Below are positions 9,010-17,752 of a stretch of DNA of 64,000 nucleotides, piece by piece. Position 1 is the first letter of the stretch, and each line of letters starts with the position of its first letter. A program made the position numbers and the translations under genes. Source of the DNA: Clostridium tagluense (lineage in GTDB: Bacteria; Bacillota; Clostridia; Clostridiales; Clostridiaceae); the NCBI RefSeq assembly GCF_003865095.1, contig NZ_BHYK01000005.1, positions 186,001-250,000 on the forward strand. The letters are read 5' to 3'. Below the pieces are notes generated by a model that did not search any database, was not told the DNA's origin, and was given only the letters and a program-made list of their open reading frames with translations.

Positions 9010-10374
9010 TTGTCACTAATTCATAAATATATACAAGACAGCGAGTATTATGTAATTGATGTAAATTCCGGAGCACTACATGTAGTTGATGAAATAGTTT
9101 ATGATCTTTTGGATGATAATTCCCTAAGAGAAAAAGAAGAGTTATTAGAAAATTTTAAAAATAAATATACGGTAGCAGATATTGAAGAAGCTTATGGTGA
9201 AATTCTCAGCTTAATTGAGGAAGAAATGCTATACACAAAAGATTTGTATAGAGAAATCGCTATGGGCATTGGAGAAACCGAATCTTATATAAAGGCACTG
9301 TGTCTTAATGTAATACATGATTGTAATTTGAGATGTAAATACTGTTTTGCTGATGAGGGTGAATATCATGGTGCTAGAAGCGTTATGTCCGCAGAAGTGG
9401 GAATGAAAGCAATAGATTTTGTTATAGAGAAATCAGGTCCAAGAAGAAACATTGAGGTGGATTTATTTGGTGGAGAGCCACTTATGGCTTTTGATACAAT
9501 AAAAGAAATAGTGGAACATGCGAAAGTCCAAGAAAAACTTCATAATAAATCTATAAGATTTACGATGACAACTAACGCTACATTGCTCAATGACGAAATC
9601 ATGAAATATATGGATGAAAATATGGGTAATATAGTACTTAGCATAGATGGTAGAAAATCTGTTAATGATAAGGTTAGAGTACGCGCAGATGGAACGGGTT
9701 CATATGATAGAATACTTCCTAAGATTAAAAAAATGGTTGATATGAGAGATAAGTCAAAAGCTTATTACGCTCGTGGAACTTTCACTAGAGAGAATACTGA
9801 TTTTTTTGAAGATATAAAACATATGGCAGATTTAGGTTTTAAAGAAATATCAATAGAACCAGTAGTACTACCAAATGAACATGCGCTGTCGCTTAGAGAG
9901 GAAGATTTACCGGTTATTTTTGAGCAATATGATAAATTATATAAAGAAATGCTTCAAAGACATAAAGACGGAAATGAGTTTAAATTTTATCATTTCAATA
10001 TAGATCTTAAAGGCGGCCCCTGTGTCTATAAGAGAATATCTGGATGTGGAGCAGGCCATGAATATATAGCTGTTACTCCAGATGGTGATATATACCCTTG
10101 TCATCAATTTGTTGGTAATAAAGATTTTCTAATGGGCGATATATATAATGGAATGCATAATAAAAAAATGGAACTAGAGTTTAAAGAAGCTCACATTTAC
10201 AATAAGCCTAAATGTACTGATTGCTGGGCTAAATTTTATTGTAGCGGTGGATGCCAAGCAAATAACTTTAATTTTAATGGAGATATGCACATTCCTTATG
10301 AAATTGGATGCAAGATGCAAAAGAAAAGGATAGAATGTGCTGTAGCATTAAAAGCGAAAACTATGGAAAAATAA
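9010..10374 (+). CDS. scfB: SCIFF radical SAM maturase (SPASM domain)
   Basis: A 454-residue protein starting at TTG 9010 behind TTAGGAGG. The N-terminal part (about 1-90) resembles a RiPP recognition element (VIDVNSGALHVVDEIVYDLL). The radical SAM core has CNLRCKYCFA (CxxxCxxC, about residues 106-115) and GGEPL. The C-terminal SPASM/twitch region carries the auxiliary iron-sulfur cysteines: CVYKRISGCGAGHE, YPCHQFVG, and CTDCWAKFYCSGGCQ. The enzyme uses SAM and three 4Fe-4S clusters to form thioether links in ScfA. It sits 62 bases after the peptide gene. Confidence 0.95.
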   Translation: MSLIHKYIQDSEYYVIDVNSGALHVVDEIVYDLLDDNSLREKEELLENFKNKYTVADIEEAYGEILSLIEEEMLYTKDLYREIAMGIGETESYIKALCLNVIHDCNLRCKYCFADEGEYHGARSVMSAEVGMKAIDFVIEKSGPRRNIEVDLFGGEPLMAFDTIKEIVEHAKVQEKLHNKSIRFTMTTNATLLNDEIMKYMDENMGNIVLSIDGRKSVNDKVRVRADGTGSYDRILPKIKKMVDMRDKSKAYYARGTFTRENTDFFEDIKHMADLGFKEISIEPVVLPNEHALSLREEDLPVIFEQYDKLYKEMLQRHKDGNEFKFYHFNIDLKGGPCVYKRISGCGAGHEYIAVTPDGDIYPCHQFVGNKDFLMGDIYNGMHNKKMELEFKEAHIYNKPKCTDCWAKFYCSGGCQANNFNFNGDMHIPYEIGCKMQKKRIECAVALKAKTMEK

Positions 10375-10453
10375 ATAAATTTACCTAATATTGACTAATT
10401 TTGTTAATCATAATATAATTGTATTTATGATTAAGCAACAGAGGGGGAAAAAG

Positions 10454-11689
10454 ATGAAAAAGAAGAAAAGCACGATACTGTTTTTGACCAGTGTTTTAGT
10501 TATTGGTATATTGGCATTTACAGGTTTCAAAGGAATTACAATAGGAGATTATAGATTTAAACCCTTTACTGAAACAATAAATAAAGGTTTAGACTTACAA
10601 GGCGGAATTTCTGTTTTAGAAGAAGTTCAAGGAAAAGTTGATGCAAAGACCTTAGATAGAGCAATTGAACTTATTTCTATGAGAGTCAACAAAATGGGAA
10701 TTAGTGAGACACTAGTTGCCAAAGAAGGTAATAATAGAATTAGAATTGAAATACCAGGTGTATTTGATTCTAAACAAATTCTTGATACTGTTGCAAAGTC
10801 AGGAGAGCTTAAATTCGTTGGACCTGATAAAGTTACAATTCTTACTGGTAAAGATATAAAGGATGCTACTACAGGCTTTGGTGAAGGAAATAAACCTGTT
10901 ATAAATCTTGAACTTAATGAAGCAGGAAAGCAAAAATTTGCACAAGCTACGCAGAAGTTTTTAAAACAAAAAATTACTATTCTTATGGATAATGAGGTGT
11001 TAACTGATCCTACAGTGGAATCAGTTATTACGGATGGTAAGGCTCAAATTTCCGGAAGTAAAGATTTGGCAGGAGCTTCAAGAAAGGCTCAAATCATTAA
11101 ATCAGGAGCACTACCTGTAACTTTAAAAGCTGTTTCAGTTAAAACAGTTGGTGCTACTTTAGGTACAAATGCGTTAGAATTAAGTATGAAGGCTGGAGCT
11201 GTAGGAATATTATGTATATTTTTATTTATGCTTTTATATTATAGAGCACCAGGTATCATTGCAAGTATATCTTTAATGTTATATGTGGTTTTGGTCCTTG
11301 GTGTATTCTCAGCCATTAATGCCACTTTGACACTTTCGGGTATAGCAGGATTCTTACTTACTATTGGTATGGCAGTAGATGCTAATGTATTAATATTTGA
11401 AAGAACAAGAGAAGAACTTAAAACTGGAAAATCAATAAAATCATCTGTAAATGCTGGGTTTCATAGAGCATTGCCATCAATATTAGATTCAAACATTACA
11501 ACAATAATTGCTGGTGTAGTTCTTTACATGATGGGAACAGGATCAGTTAAAGGTTTTGCACTTACATTAGTTATTGGTGTAACTATAAGTATATTTACAG
11601 CACTTACATGCACTGAATTTTTATTAAAATTAGCAGTCGAAATGGGACTAATAAGTAAGACATCTCATTTTGGCGTGAAGAGGGGGTAA
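10454..11689 (+). CDS. secD: Protein translocase subunit SecD
   Basis: The protein has 411 residues from the ATG at 10454, selected because GAGGGGGA lies eight bases upstream; an upstream in-frame ATG at 10391 has no ribosome site. It has one N-terminal helix, a periplasm-side P1 domain with NKGLDLQGGISVLEEVQG, and a C-terminal set of about five helices with the RND-type TIGMAVDANVLIFERTREE motif. This short form is usual for Gram-positives. With SecF it uses the proton motive force to pull exported proteins from SecYEG. secF follows after four bases. Confidence 0.95.
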   Translation: MKKKKSTILFLTSVLVIGILAFTGFKGITIGDYRFKPFTETINKGLDLQGGISVLEEVQGKVDAKTLDRAIELISMRVNKMGISETLVAKEGNNRIRIEIPGVFDSKQILDTVAKSGELKFVGPDKVTILTGKDIKDATTGFGEGNKPVINLELNEAGKQKFAQATQKFLKQKITILMDNEVLTDPTVESVITDGKAQISGSKDLAGASRKAQIIKSGALPVTLKAVSVKTVGATLGTNALELSMKAGAVGILCIFLFMLLYYRAPGIIASISLMLYVVLVLGVFSAINATLTLSGIAGFLLTIGMAVDANVLIFERTREELKTGKSIKSSVNAGFHRALPSILDSNITTIIAGVVLYMMGTGSVKGFALTLVIGVTISIFTALTCTEFLLKLAVEMGLISKTSHFGVKRG

Positions 11690-11693
11690 GCAT

Positions 11694-12572
11694 ATGTTAA
11701 AGATAGTTGAAAAAACTAAAATATTCTTTGCTGTGTCTCTATTCGTAATTTTAATAGGAATGGGATTTCTGGCAACAAAAGGACTAAACTTAGGTATAGA
11801 TTTTAAAGGTGGTACAGCAATTACTATAAAGATGAATCAACAATTTGTTAAAGCGGATGTTGATAAAATAATTGATAAACATGCAAAGGGTGAATATTTA
11901 TCCAAAACAATAAACGAGGGTAAGGAGCTAGAAATAACCGTAAAAAGCGATGCTCTTTCTCCTTTAGAAATAGGAACCATGGTAAAAGAAATTAAGACCC
12001 AGTTTAAATCTAGTGAATTAATTGAACAAAATACAATTGGTGCATCTATTGGTAGTGAATTAAAGTCAAAAGCAGTAGTTGCTTTAATTGTCGCTATGAT
12101 TTGTATGCTAGTGTATGTGGGATTTAGATTTGAATTTAACTTCGGAGTTGCAGCCATAATTTCATTAGTACACGATATTTTAATTGTTGTTACAATATAT
12201 GCTGTGACCCAAATACCAGTAAACGCAACTTTCATAGCTGCTATTCTTACTGTAGTTGGTTATTCTATTAATGATACTATTGTTATATTTGATAGAATAA
12301 GAGAAAATCAAAAGATTATGAGAAAATCTTCTATAGAAGAAATTACTAATACAAGTATTACACAAACTATGGCAAGATCAGTAAATACAGTTGCTACAGT
12401 TTTAATTTGTGTAATTTCGGTATATATATTTGTACCATCTATAAGAGATCTCAGTTTACCATTAATTTTCGGTATAGCAGTTGGATGCTATTCATCAATA
12501 TTTATAGCAAGTCCTTTTTGGGTATTGTTTAAAAAAAGAAATAGTAAGGCAACTTCGAAAACAAGAGCATAA
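11694..12572 (+). CDS. secF: Protein translocase subunit SecF
   Basis: A 292-residue, six-helix membrane protein. LGIDFKGGTAI after the first helix and GYSINDTIVIFDRIREN in the fourth-helix region are the SecF signatures. GAGGGGG overlaps the end of secD, and the ATG at 11694 lies four bases after its stop, so the genes are translationally linked. It forms the SecDF complex. A strong terminator follows. Confidence 0.95.
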   Translation: MLKIVEKTKIFFAVSLFVILIGMGFLATKGLNLGIDFKGGTAITIKMNQQFVKADVDKIIDKHAKGEYLSKTINEGKELEITVKSDALSPLEIGTMVKEIKTQFKSSELIEQNTIGASIGSELKSKAVVALIVAMICMLVYVGFRFEFNFGVAAIISLVHDILIVVTIYAVTQIPVNATFIAAILTVVGYSINDTIVIFDRIRENQKIMRKSSIEEITNTSITQTMARSVNTVATVLICVISVYIFVPSIRDLSLPLIFGIAVGCYSSIFIASPFWVLFKKRNSKATSKTRA

Positions 12573-12610
12573 GAATCAATTGCTGGAGTTACACTTTGGC
12601 TCAAATAGTT

Positions 12611-12668
12611 AAAAATTAAAGACAGAGAAGTATGATGTATTAATTACTTCTTTGTCTTTTTTAATTTT
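12611..12668 (+). terminator. Terminator after secDF
   Basis: A long stem pairs AAAATTAAAGACAGAGAAGT with ACTTCTTTGTCTTTTTTAAT around a loop of about 12 bases. The right arm runs into the T-tract. Confidence 0.8.
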
Positions 12669-12727
12669 GTTAAATAAGAAATTTAAAATTTATTTTATTT
12701 TTTTATTAACTTTGAGGAGTTTTTATA

Positions 12728-13618
12728 ATGGATTATCTTAAAGACATGCAGGTGAATAATAATGACTTTATAGATTATAATATGTATAATCCATTTTTAT
12801 TAAAAGGGATGGAGGCTGCATTATTTAGAATTGTCAAAGCTATAAATGAAAGAGAAAAAATAGTCCTTTATGGATTTTATGATGTAGATAGTATTACGGC
12901 AATTTCCTTATTGATGCTCGTGCTTAAGTTTCTAAATGCTGATGTTGAGTATTTTATACCAGGTGAATGTAGTGAAAGTCGCGATTTATCTGAAAGTGAT
13001 ATTACTAGTCATATAAAATATTTAGGCCCAGAACTTATAATAACCTTAGGCTGTGGCATAAATTCTTTCAGTGAAATAGAATTGTGCAAATGCATGGGAA
13101 TTGATGTTATAATCACAGATTTTCATGAACCCATTAATATAGCTCCAGACACCATTGTTGTGAATCCAAAACAGAAGGGTTGTGATTATCCTTTCAAGGG
13201 GTTATGTGCTTGTGGAGTAGCCTTTAAAATAGCACAAGCAATATCATCTTACTACAAGATGAAATCCATAAACAAATATATGGATTTGGTAATGATAGGT
13301 ACTATTTCTAGTAAAACAAAGCTTGACAGTGAGAATAGAATATTTACGCAAGAAGGCATAAAGCAATTAAAAAGCACAAATAATTATGGGTTTTGTGCAC
13401 TACTAAAAACTCATAATATTCTTGTTATTAATGAAGATACAGTATCAAAATTAGCATTAACAGTAATGCCTACCATTAATGCCGTTGGAAGAATGGATAA
13501 TGCTAAGATTGTTGTTGAGTTATTTATTACCTCAGATAGCAATAGAGCGCTACAGATATCAAAGTACTTAGATAAAGAATTAAAACATAGTCTCATAGGT
13601 AGGTGGGATACTACATAA
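12728..13618 (+). CDS. Shortened RecJ-like DHH-family protein with altered active-site motifs
   Basis: A 296-residue protein in the usual clostridial recJ position between secF and apt. It aligns by eye with the RecJ DHH domain: VLYGFYDVDSITAIS replaces the usual HGDYDVDGITA; VIITDFHEP replaces TDHHE, losing the first histidine; CACGVAFKIAQAIS and PTINAVGRMDNA are retained. It stops after about 290 residues with an odd tail (SLIGRWDTT), whereas RecJ normally has about 560-800 residues including DHHA1 and OB domains. No continuation was found in other frames downstream. It may be a degenerate regulatory or pseudo-enzyme form, or a decayed 3-prime-truncated gene. Ribosome site GAGGAG supports the ATG. 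Confidence 0.7.
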   Translation: MDYLKDMQVNNNDFIDYNMYNPFLLKGMEAALFRIVKAINEREKIVLYGFYDVDSITAISLLMLVLKFLNADVEYFIPGECSESRDLSESDITSHIKYLGPELIITLGCGINSFSEIELCKCMGIDVIITDFHEPINIAPDTIVVNPKQKGCDYPFKGLCACGVAFKIAQAISSYYKMKSINKYMDLVMIGTISSKTKLDSENRIFTQEGIKQLKSTNNYGFCALLKTHNILVINEDTVSKLALTVMPTINAVGRMDNAKIVVELFITSDSNRALQISKYLDKELKHSLIGRWDTT

Positions 13619-13637
13619 TCTTTGTGTTGCATAAATA

Positions 13638-13682
13638 GCTCATTATAATATATAATAGGCAGTATAATATATTATAATGAGC
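13638..13682. repeat. AT-rich inverted repeat upstream of apt
   Basis: GCTCATTATAATATA at 13638-13652 is repeated in inverse orientation at 13668-13682, a 15-bp perfect arm pair around a 15-base loop. There is no T-tract, so it is a weak terminator or an operator-like palindrome. Both arms contain TATAAT-like sequence. Confidence 0.45.
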
Positions 13683-13757
13683 ACTATTGATAAAAAAAAT
13701 AGTCGGATTTTAGTACAGATGTACATGTTGACTTTATTTTTTTGGGGGGTAATTATC

Positions 13758-14276
13758 ATGGATTTAAAAAATAGTATTAGAATAATAGAGGATTTTCCGA
13801 AAAAAGGTATCAGCTTTAAAGATATAACTACCTTACTACAAGATCACAATGCCCTTAAATACACTATAGATGAAATGGTAGCATATTTAAAAGATAAAAA
13901 AATAGATGTTATAGTAGGACCAGAGGCAAGAGGGTTTTTATTTGGTGTACCAGTTGCCTATGCCCTTGGAGCAGGATTTGTACCAGTTAGAAAACCTTGC
14001 AAATTACCTTATGACACTATAGAAATTGAGTACGATCTTGAATATGGCTCAGATAAACTTGAAATTCATGCAGATGCCATAAAACCTGGACAAAAGGTAG
14101 CTATAGTGGACGATTTACTTGCTACTGGTGGAACAGTTGCAGCAGTAACAAAACTTATAGAGCAAATGGGTGGAGAAGTTGTTTCTTTAAACTTTGTAAT
14201 TGAATTAACGGGCCTTAATGGAAAAGACAAATTACAAGGTTATGATATAATGTCTCTTGTAAAGTACGATATTTAA
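13758..14276 (+). CDS. apt: Adenine phosphoribosyltransferase
   Basis: A 172-residue protein, the standard Apt length, when started at ATG 13758 behind GGGGGG; an ATG at 13677 would add 27 unrelated residues. It has [15 protein letters not shown] (N-terminal family segment), [11 protein letters not shown], and the PRPP-binding loop [13 protein letters not shown]. The enzyme salvages adenine to AMP using PRPP. The apt-relA neighbourhood is conserved across Firmicutes. A terminator-like hairpin separates it from relA. Confidence 0.96.
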   Translation: MDLKNSIRIIEDFPKKGISFKDITTLLQDHNALKYTIDEMVAYLKDKKIDVIVGPEARGFLFGVPVAYALGAGFVPVRKPCKLPYDTIEIEYDLEYGSDKLEIHADAIKPGQKVAIVDDLLATGGTVAAVTKLIEQMGGEVVSLNFVIELTGLNGKDKLQGYDIMSLVKYDI

Positions 14277-14352
14277 TTCTTATTTAAATTTATGTAGTAA
14301 ATTAAAATTGCATAATTCTACATAATATTATATAATATTAGTAAAAAGTATT

Positions 14353-14382
14353 GGCTGGTTAATTAAACCAGCCTTTGATTTT
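14353..14382 (+). terminator. Hairpin terminator/attenuator between apt and relA
   Basis: GGCTGGTT / AACCAGCC stem with an AATTA loop (14353-14373), followed by TTTGATTTT. It lies 76 bases past apt and 24 before relA, so it may set relA read-through. Confidence 0.65.
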
Positions 14383-14396
14383 AGGAGTGTATAAGC

Positions 14397-16598
14397 ATGT
14401 TGGAAAAACTATTATATAAGATTGAAAATAATTGTAATATTCTAGATAAGGAGCTTATTGTTAAGGCCTTTAATTTTTCTTATGCTGCGCATAAAGAGCA
14501 AAAGAGAGAATCAGGAGAGCCTTATATTGTGCACCCATTGGAAGTAGCCTGTATTTTGGCAGAAATGGGGCTTGATACTAGCACTATTGTTGCGGGCTTA
14601 CTTCATGATGTAATTGAAGACACAGTATATACTTATGAAGATATAACTAGGGAATTTAATATAGAAGTAGCAAATCTAGTTGAGGGTGTAACAAAGCTTG
14701 GTCTCATAAAATATAAGACTAAGGAAGAGGAACAAGCGGATAATATTCGCAAGATGCTACTCGCTATGGCAAAGGATATTAGAGTTATCCTTATTAAACT
14801 TGCAGATAGACTTCATAATATGCGTACGCTAAGATATATGCCCATTGCAAATCAAAAGTTAAAGGCAAAAGAAGTTTTGGATATTTATGCTCCACTAGCT
14901 CACAGACTTGGAATGTCTAAAATCAAATGGGAACTAGAGGACTTATCACTTAGATATTTAAACCCAAATGAATATTATAATTTAGTACGGAAAATTGCAG
15001 AAAAAAGAGTTGAGCGAGAAGAAAATATCAGCAACATAATAACGGAGTTAAAATTCAACTTAAATATTGTAGGAATAGATGCTGACATTGATGGAAGGCC
15101 AAAACATTTTTATAGTATTTACAGAAAAATGGTTGAAAAAAACAAAACTTTAGATCAGGTTTTTGATTTGACTGCAGTTAGAATTTTAGTTAATGATATT
15201 GGAAATTGCTATGCAGCTCTAGGAATAGTGCATACAGTTTATAAACCAATTCCGGGAAGATTTAAAGATTATATTGCAATGCCTAAACCCAACATGTATC
15301 AATCTCTTCATTCAACAGTAATTGGACCACAGGGTAAACCTTTTGAAATCCAAATTAGAACCTATGAGATGCATAAAACTGCAGAATATGGCATTGCTGC
15401 TCATTGGAAATATAAAGAGGGCACAGAGGGTGAAGATAATACAGAAGGAAATAATGAGGAGAATTTCGATTCTAAACTTTCATGGTTAAAAGATATTCTT
15501 GAATGGCAAGGGGAAACCTTTGACGCAGAAGAGTTTATGGAAGGGTTTAAAATTGATTTGTTTTCTGACGAAGTTTTTGTGTTTTCGCCAAAGGGAGAGG
15601 TTATTAATTTACCACTTGATGCAACACCAATTGATTTTGCATACAGAATTCATACAGATATAGGTCATAGGTGCATGGGTGCAAAGGTGAATGGTAGAAT
15701 GGTACCACTAGAATATCATCTAAAAACCGGAGAAATAGTTGAAATTGTAACTTCACCTGCACCTAAGGGCCCTAATATTGATTGGCTTAACATTACAAAG
15801 AGTAATCAAGCTAAAAGTAAAATTAAAGCTTGGTTTAAAAAGGCTAAAAGAGAAGAGAGTATTGAAAAGGGTAAAGAAGTATTAGAAAAAGAATCAAAAA
15901 GGCAAGGACACAATTTTGGAGAAATTGCTAAGGGTGAAGCCATAGAAAAAATATACAAGAAATATAATTTTAAAGCTATTGATGATTTATTTGCTTATGT
16001 TGGAGTAGGGGATATTATGCCTTCCACTGTAGTTAATAGATTGAGAGAGGTTTTTGAAAATAAAAATAAAACGGAAAATTTGACAATAGAAGACATTGAA
16101 CAAAAAATAACCAAGACTTCGGCTAAAGATGAGAAAAAGAAATTGGATTTTCAAGGGTTAATAGTCAAAGGTGAGGGCAATGTACTTGTAAGGTTTGCTA
16201 AGTGCTGTAATCCAGTTCCAGGAGATGAAATAATAGGTTATATAACTAAAGGACGAGGAGTTTCGGTTCATAGATGTGACTGTAAAAATGTTGAAGCCTT
16301 AATGAAAAATGAAATTAATAAAGTTGTTGAAGTAAGCTGGGGCGCATCTGAGGGAAAAGGCTATATTACTGAAATTGAAATTAAAGCAGATGATAGGTAT
16401 GGTTTATTGTCCGACATAATGGAAGTAATAACAGTAACAAAAACTCAGTTATATTCAATTAACGCAAAAACACTAAAAAATAATGTGGCTTTAATAAATA
16501 TAAAATTAAGAGTTTCTGATACAGAGCATTTGAAGGAATTGCAAAAGAAAATCACTAAATTATCTGGGGTAATAGAAGTATACAGAATTAAAAACTAA
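14397..16598 (+). CDS. relA: Bifunctional (p)ppGpp synthetase/hydrolase
   Basis: A 733-residue protein of the long RSH type. Domains in order: HD hydrolase (GEPYIVHPLEVA, then AGLLHDVIEDT, about 40-80, metal-binding HD intact); synthetase (about 215-375, with RVEREENI, DLTAVRILVND, YIAMPKPNMYQSLHST and QIRTYEMHKTAEYGIAAHW); TGS (about 390-450); a zinc-finger-like region (FAKCCNPVPGDEIIGYITKG); and a C-terminal ACT domain (about 660-733). With both catalytic domains intact it should make and degrade the stringent-response alarmone. Start ATG 14397 follows AGGAG. dtd follows after 33 bases. Confidence 0.96.
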   Translation: MLEKLLYKIENNCNILDKELIVKAFNFSYAAHKEQKRESGEPYIVHPLEVACILAEMGLDTSTIVAGLLHDVIEDTVYTYEDITREFNIEVANLVEGVTKLGLIKYKTKEEEQADNIRKMLLAMAKDIRVILIKLADRLHNMRTLRYMPIANQKLKAKEVLDIYAPLAHRLGMSKIKWELEDLSLRYLNPNEYYNLVRKIAEKRVEREENISNIITELKFNLNIVGIDADIDGRPKHFYSIYRKMVEKNKTLDQVFDLTAVRILVNDIGNCYAALGIVHTVYKPIPGRFKDYIAMPKPNMYQSLHSTVIGPQGKPFEIQIRTYEMHKTAEYGIAAHWKYKEGTEGEDNTEGNNEENFDSKLSWLKDILEWQGETFDAEEFMEGFKIDLFSDEVFVFSPKGEVINLPLDATPIDFAYRIHTDIGHRCMGAKVNGRMVPLEYHLKTGEIVEIVTSPAPKGPNIDWLNITKSNQAKSKIKAWFKKAKREESIEKGKEVLEKESKRQGHNFGEIAKGEAIEKIYKKYNFKAIDDLFAYVGVGDIMPSTVVNRLREVFENKNKTENLTIEDIEQKITKTSAKDEKKKLDFQGLIVKGEGNVLVRFAKCCNPVPGDEIIGYITKGRGVSVHRCDCKNVEALMKNEINKVVEVSWGASEGKGYITEIEIKADDRYGLLSDIMEVITVTKTQLYSINAKTLKNNVALINIKLRVSDTEHLKELQKKITKLSGVIEVYRIKN

Positions 16599-16631
16599 AG
16601 GATATTTTTTCTATTTAGGAGATGAATATTT

Positions 16632-17078
16632 ATGAGAGCAGTAGTGCAAAGAGTAAAGTCATCAAAGGTTGAAGTAGATGGTAAATTACGGAGTGAAATA
16701 GGGTTTGGTTTAAATGTTCTACTAGGTATTAGCGAGGAAGATACGGAAGATGACGTAAAATACTTAGTAGATAAGATATTAAATCTTAGGATTTTTGAAG
16801 AAGATGAAAAAATGAATAAGTCACTAATAGACGTAGGGGGAGAAATGCTTGTAGTTTCTCAATTTACGCTATATGGGGATTGCAGAAAAGGCAGAAGACC
16901 GAATTTCATGAGAGCACTTGGTGGAGATGGAGCGAAAATATTATATTTAGAATTTGTTAAACAGTGTAAGGAAGTATTAGGTGATGTTAAAACCGGAGAT
17001 TTTGGAGAAGATATGCAGGTTTTTATACAAAATGATGGACCGGTAACCTTACTTATAGAAAGCAAGAAAGAGTTCTAG
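16632..17078 (+). CDS. dtd: D-aminoacyl-tRNA deacylase
   Basis: A 148-residue protein of full Dtd length: [18 protein letters not shown] at the start, [18 protein letters not shown] (SQxT catalytic motif) and [11 protein letters not shown] (Gly-cisPro motif region). It removes D-amino acids mischarged onto tRNA. AGGAG precedes the ATG. It is 10 bases upstream of the metallo-hydrolase gene, suggesting one transcript with relA. Confidence 0.96.
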   Translation: MRAVVQRVKSSKVEVDGKLRSEIGFGLNVLLGISEEDTEDDVKYLVDKILNLRIFEEDEKMNKSLIDVGGEMLVVSQFTLYGDCRKGRRPNFMRALGGDGAKILYLEFVKQCKEVLGDVKTGDFGEDMQVFIQNDGPVTLLIESKKEF

Positions 17079-17088
17079 GAGGTATAAA

Positions 17089-17697
17089 ATGGAAATTAAA
17101 CGACTTATTACAGGAGTATATGGATCAAATTGCTATATTGTAATGGATGAGACTACAAAAGAAGCTGTAGTACTAGATCCTGGTGGAGACGTGGATGATA
17201 TTACTCGCGCTATAGATATTATGGGTGCGAAAGTTACGTATATACTTTTGACTCATGGGCATTTAGATCATACCACTGGTGTGGCGCAGTTAAAAGCCAT
17301 CACAAATGCAACAGTATGTATAAGCAAAGCAGATGATGATTTAATAACAAAGGGCGAGTATTTATTTGGTCCTCTTATTGAGGGTGGTGCAGATAAGTTA
17401 TTAAAGCAGTGGGATGTAATAAAAATTTCTAACTTAGAGTTCACTTGCTTAGATACGCCAGGTCATACACCTGGTGGTATGTGCTTTAAAGTTGAAAACT
17501 GTGTTTTCACTGGAGATACTCTTTTTGCAGGTTCCATTGGAAGAACAGATTTTGCAGGAGGAGATTTTAATACTATAATTATGAGTATAAAATTAAAACT
17601 TTTATGCCTTCCTGAATCCACCATAGTGTATCCTGGTCATGGACCAAGTAGCACAATAAACAATGAAAAATTAAGCAACCCTTTTTTACAAGATTAA
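17089..17697 (+). CDS. Metallo-beta-lactamase-fold hydrolase (glyoxalase II-like)
   Basis: A 202-residue single-domain protein. LTHGHLDHTTG supplies the HxHxDH metal motif, DTPGHTPGGMCFKVEN the second-metal histidine, FTGDTLFAGSIGRTDF the bridging aspartate and YPGHGPSSTI the last histidine. All metal ligands are present. Family members include glyoxalase II and persulfide dioxygenase relatives; the substrate here is not evident. Conserved clostridial position after relA-dtd. Ribosome site AGGAGGT overlaps the dtd stop. Confidence 0.9.
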   Translation: MEIKRLITGVYGSNCYIVMDETTKEAVVLDPGGDVDDITRAIDIMGAKVTYILLTHGHLDHTTGVAQLKAITNATVCISKADDDLITKGEYLFGPLIEGGADKLLKQWDVIKISNLEFTCLDTPGHTPGGMCFKVENCVFTGDTLFAGSIGRTDFAGGDFNTIIMSIKLKLLCLPESTIVYPGHGPSSTINNEKLSNPFLQD

Positions 17698-17752
17698 TAT
17701 AGAGCATTATAGGACTAAGAATTTTTTAAACTATGGTTCGTAAGGAGTTAAA

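Noticed and set aside
13677-13757. N-terminal extension of apt from ATG 13677
   Set aside because: The 27 extra residues have no Apt similarity, and a strong ribosome site directly precedes ATG 13758.
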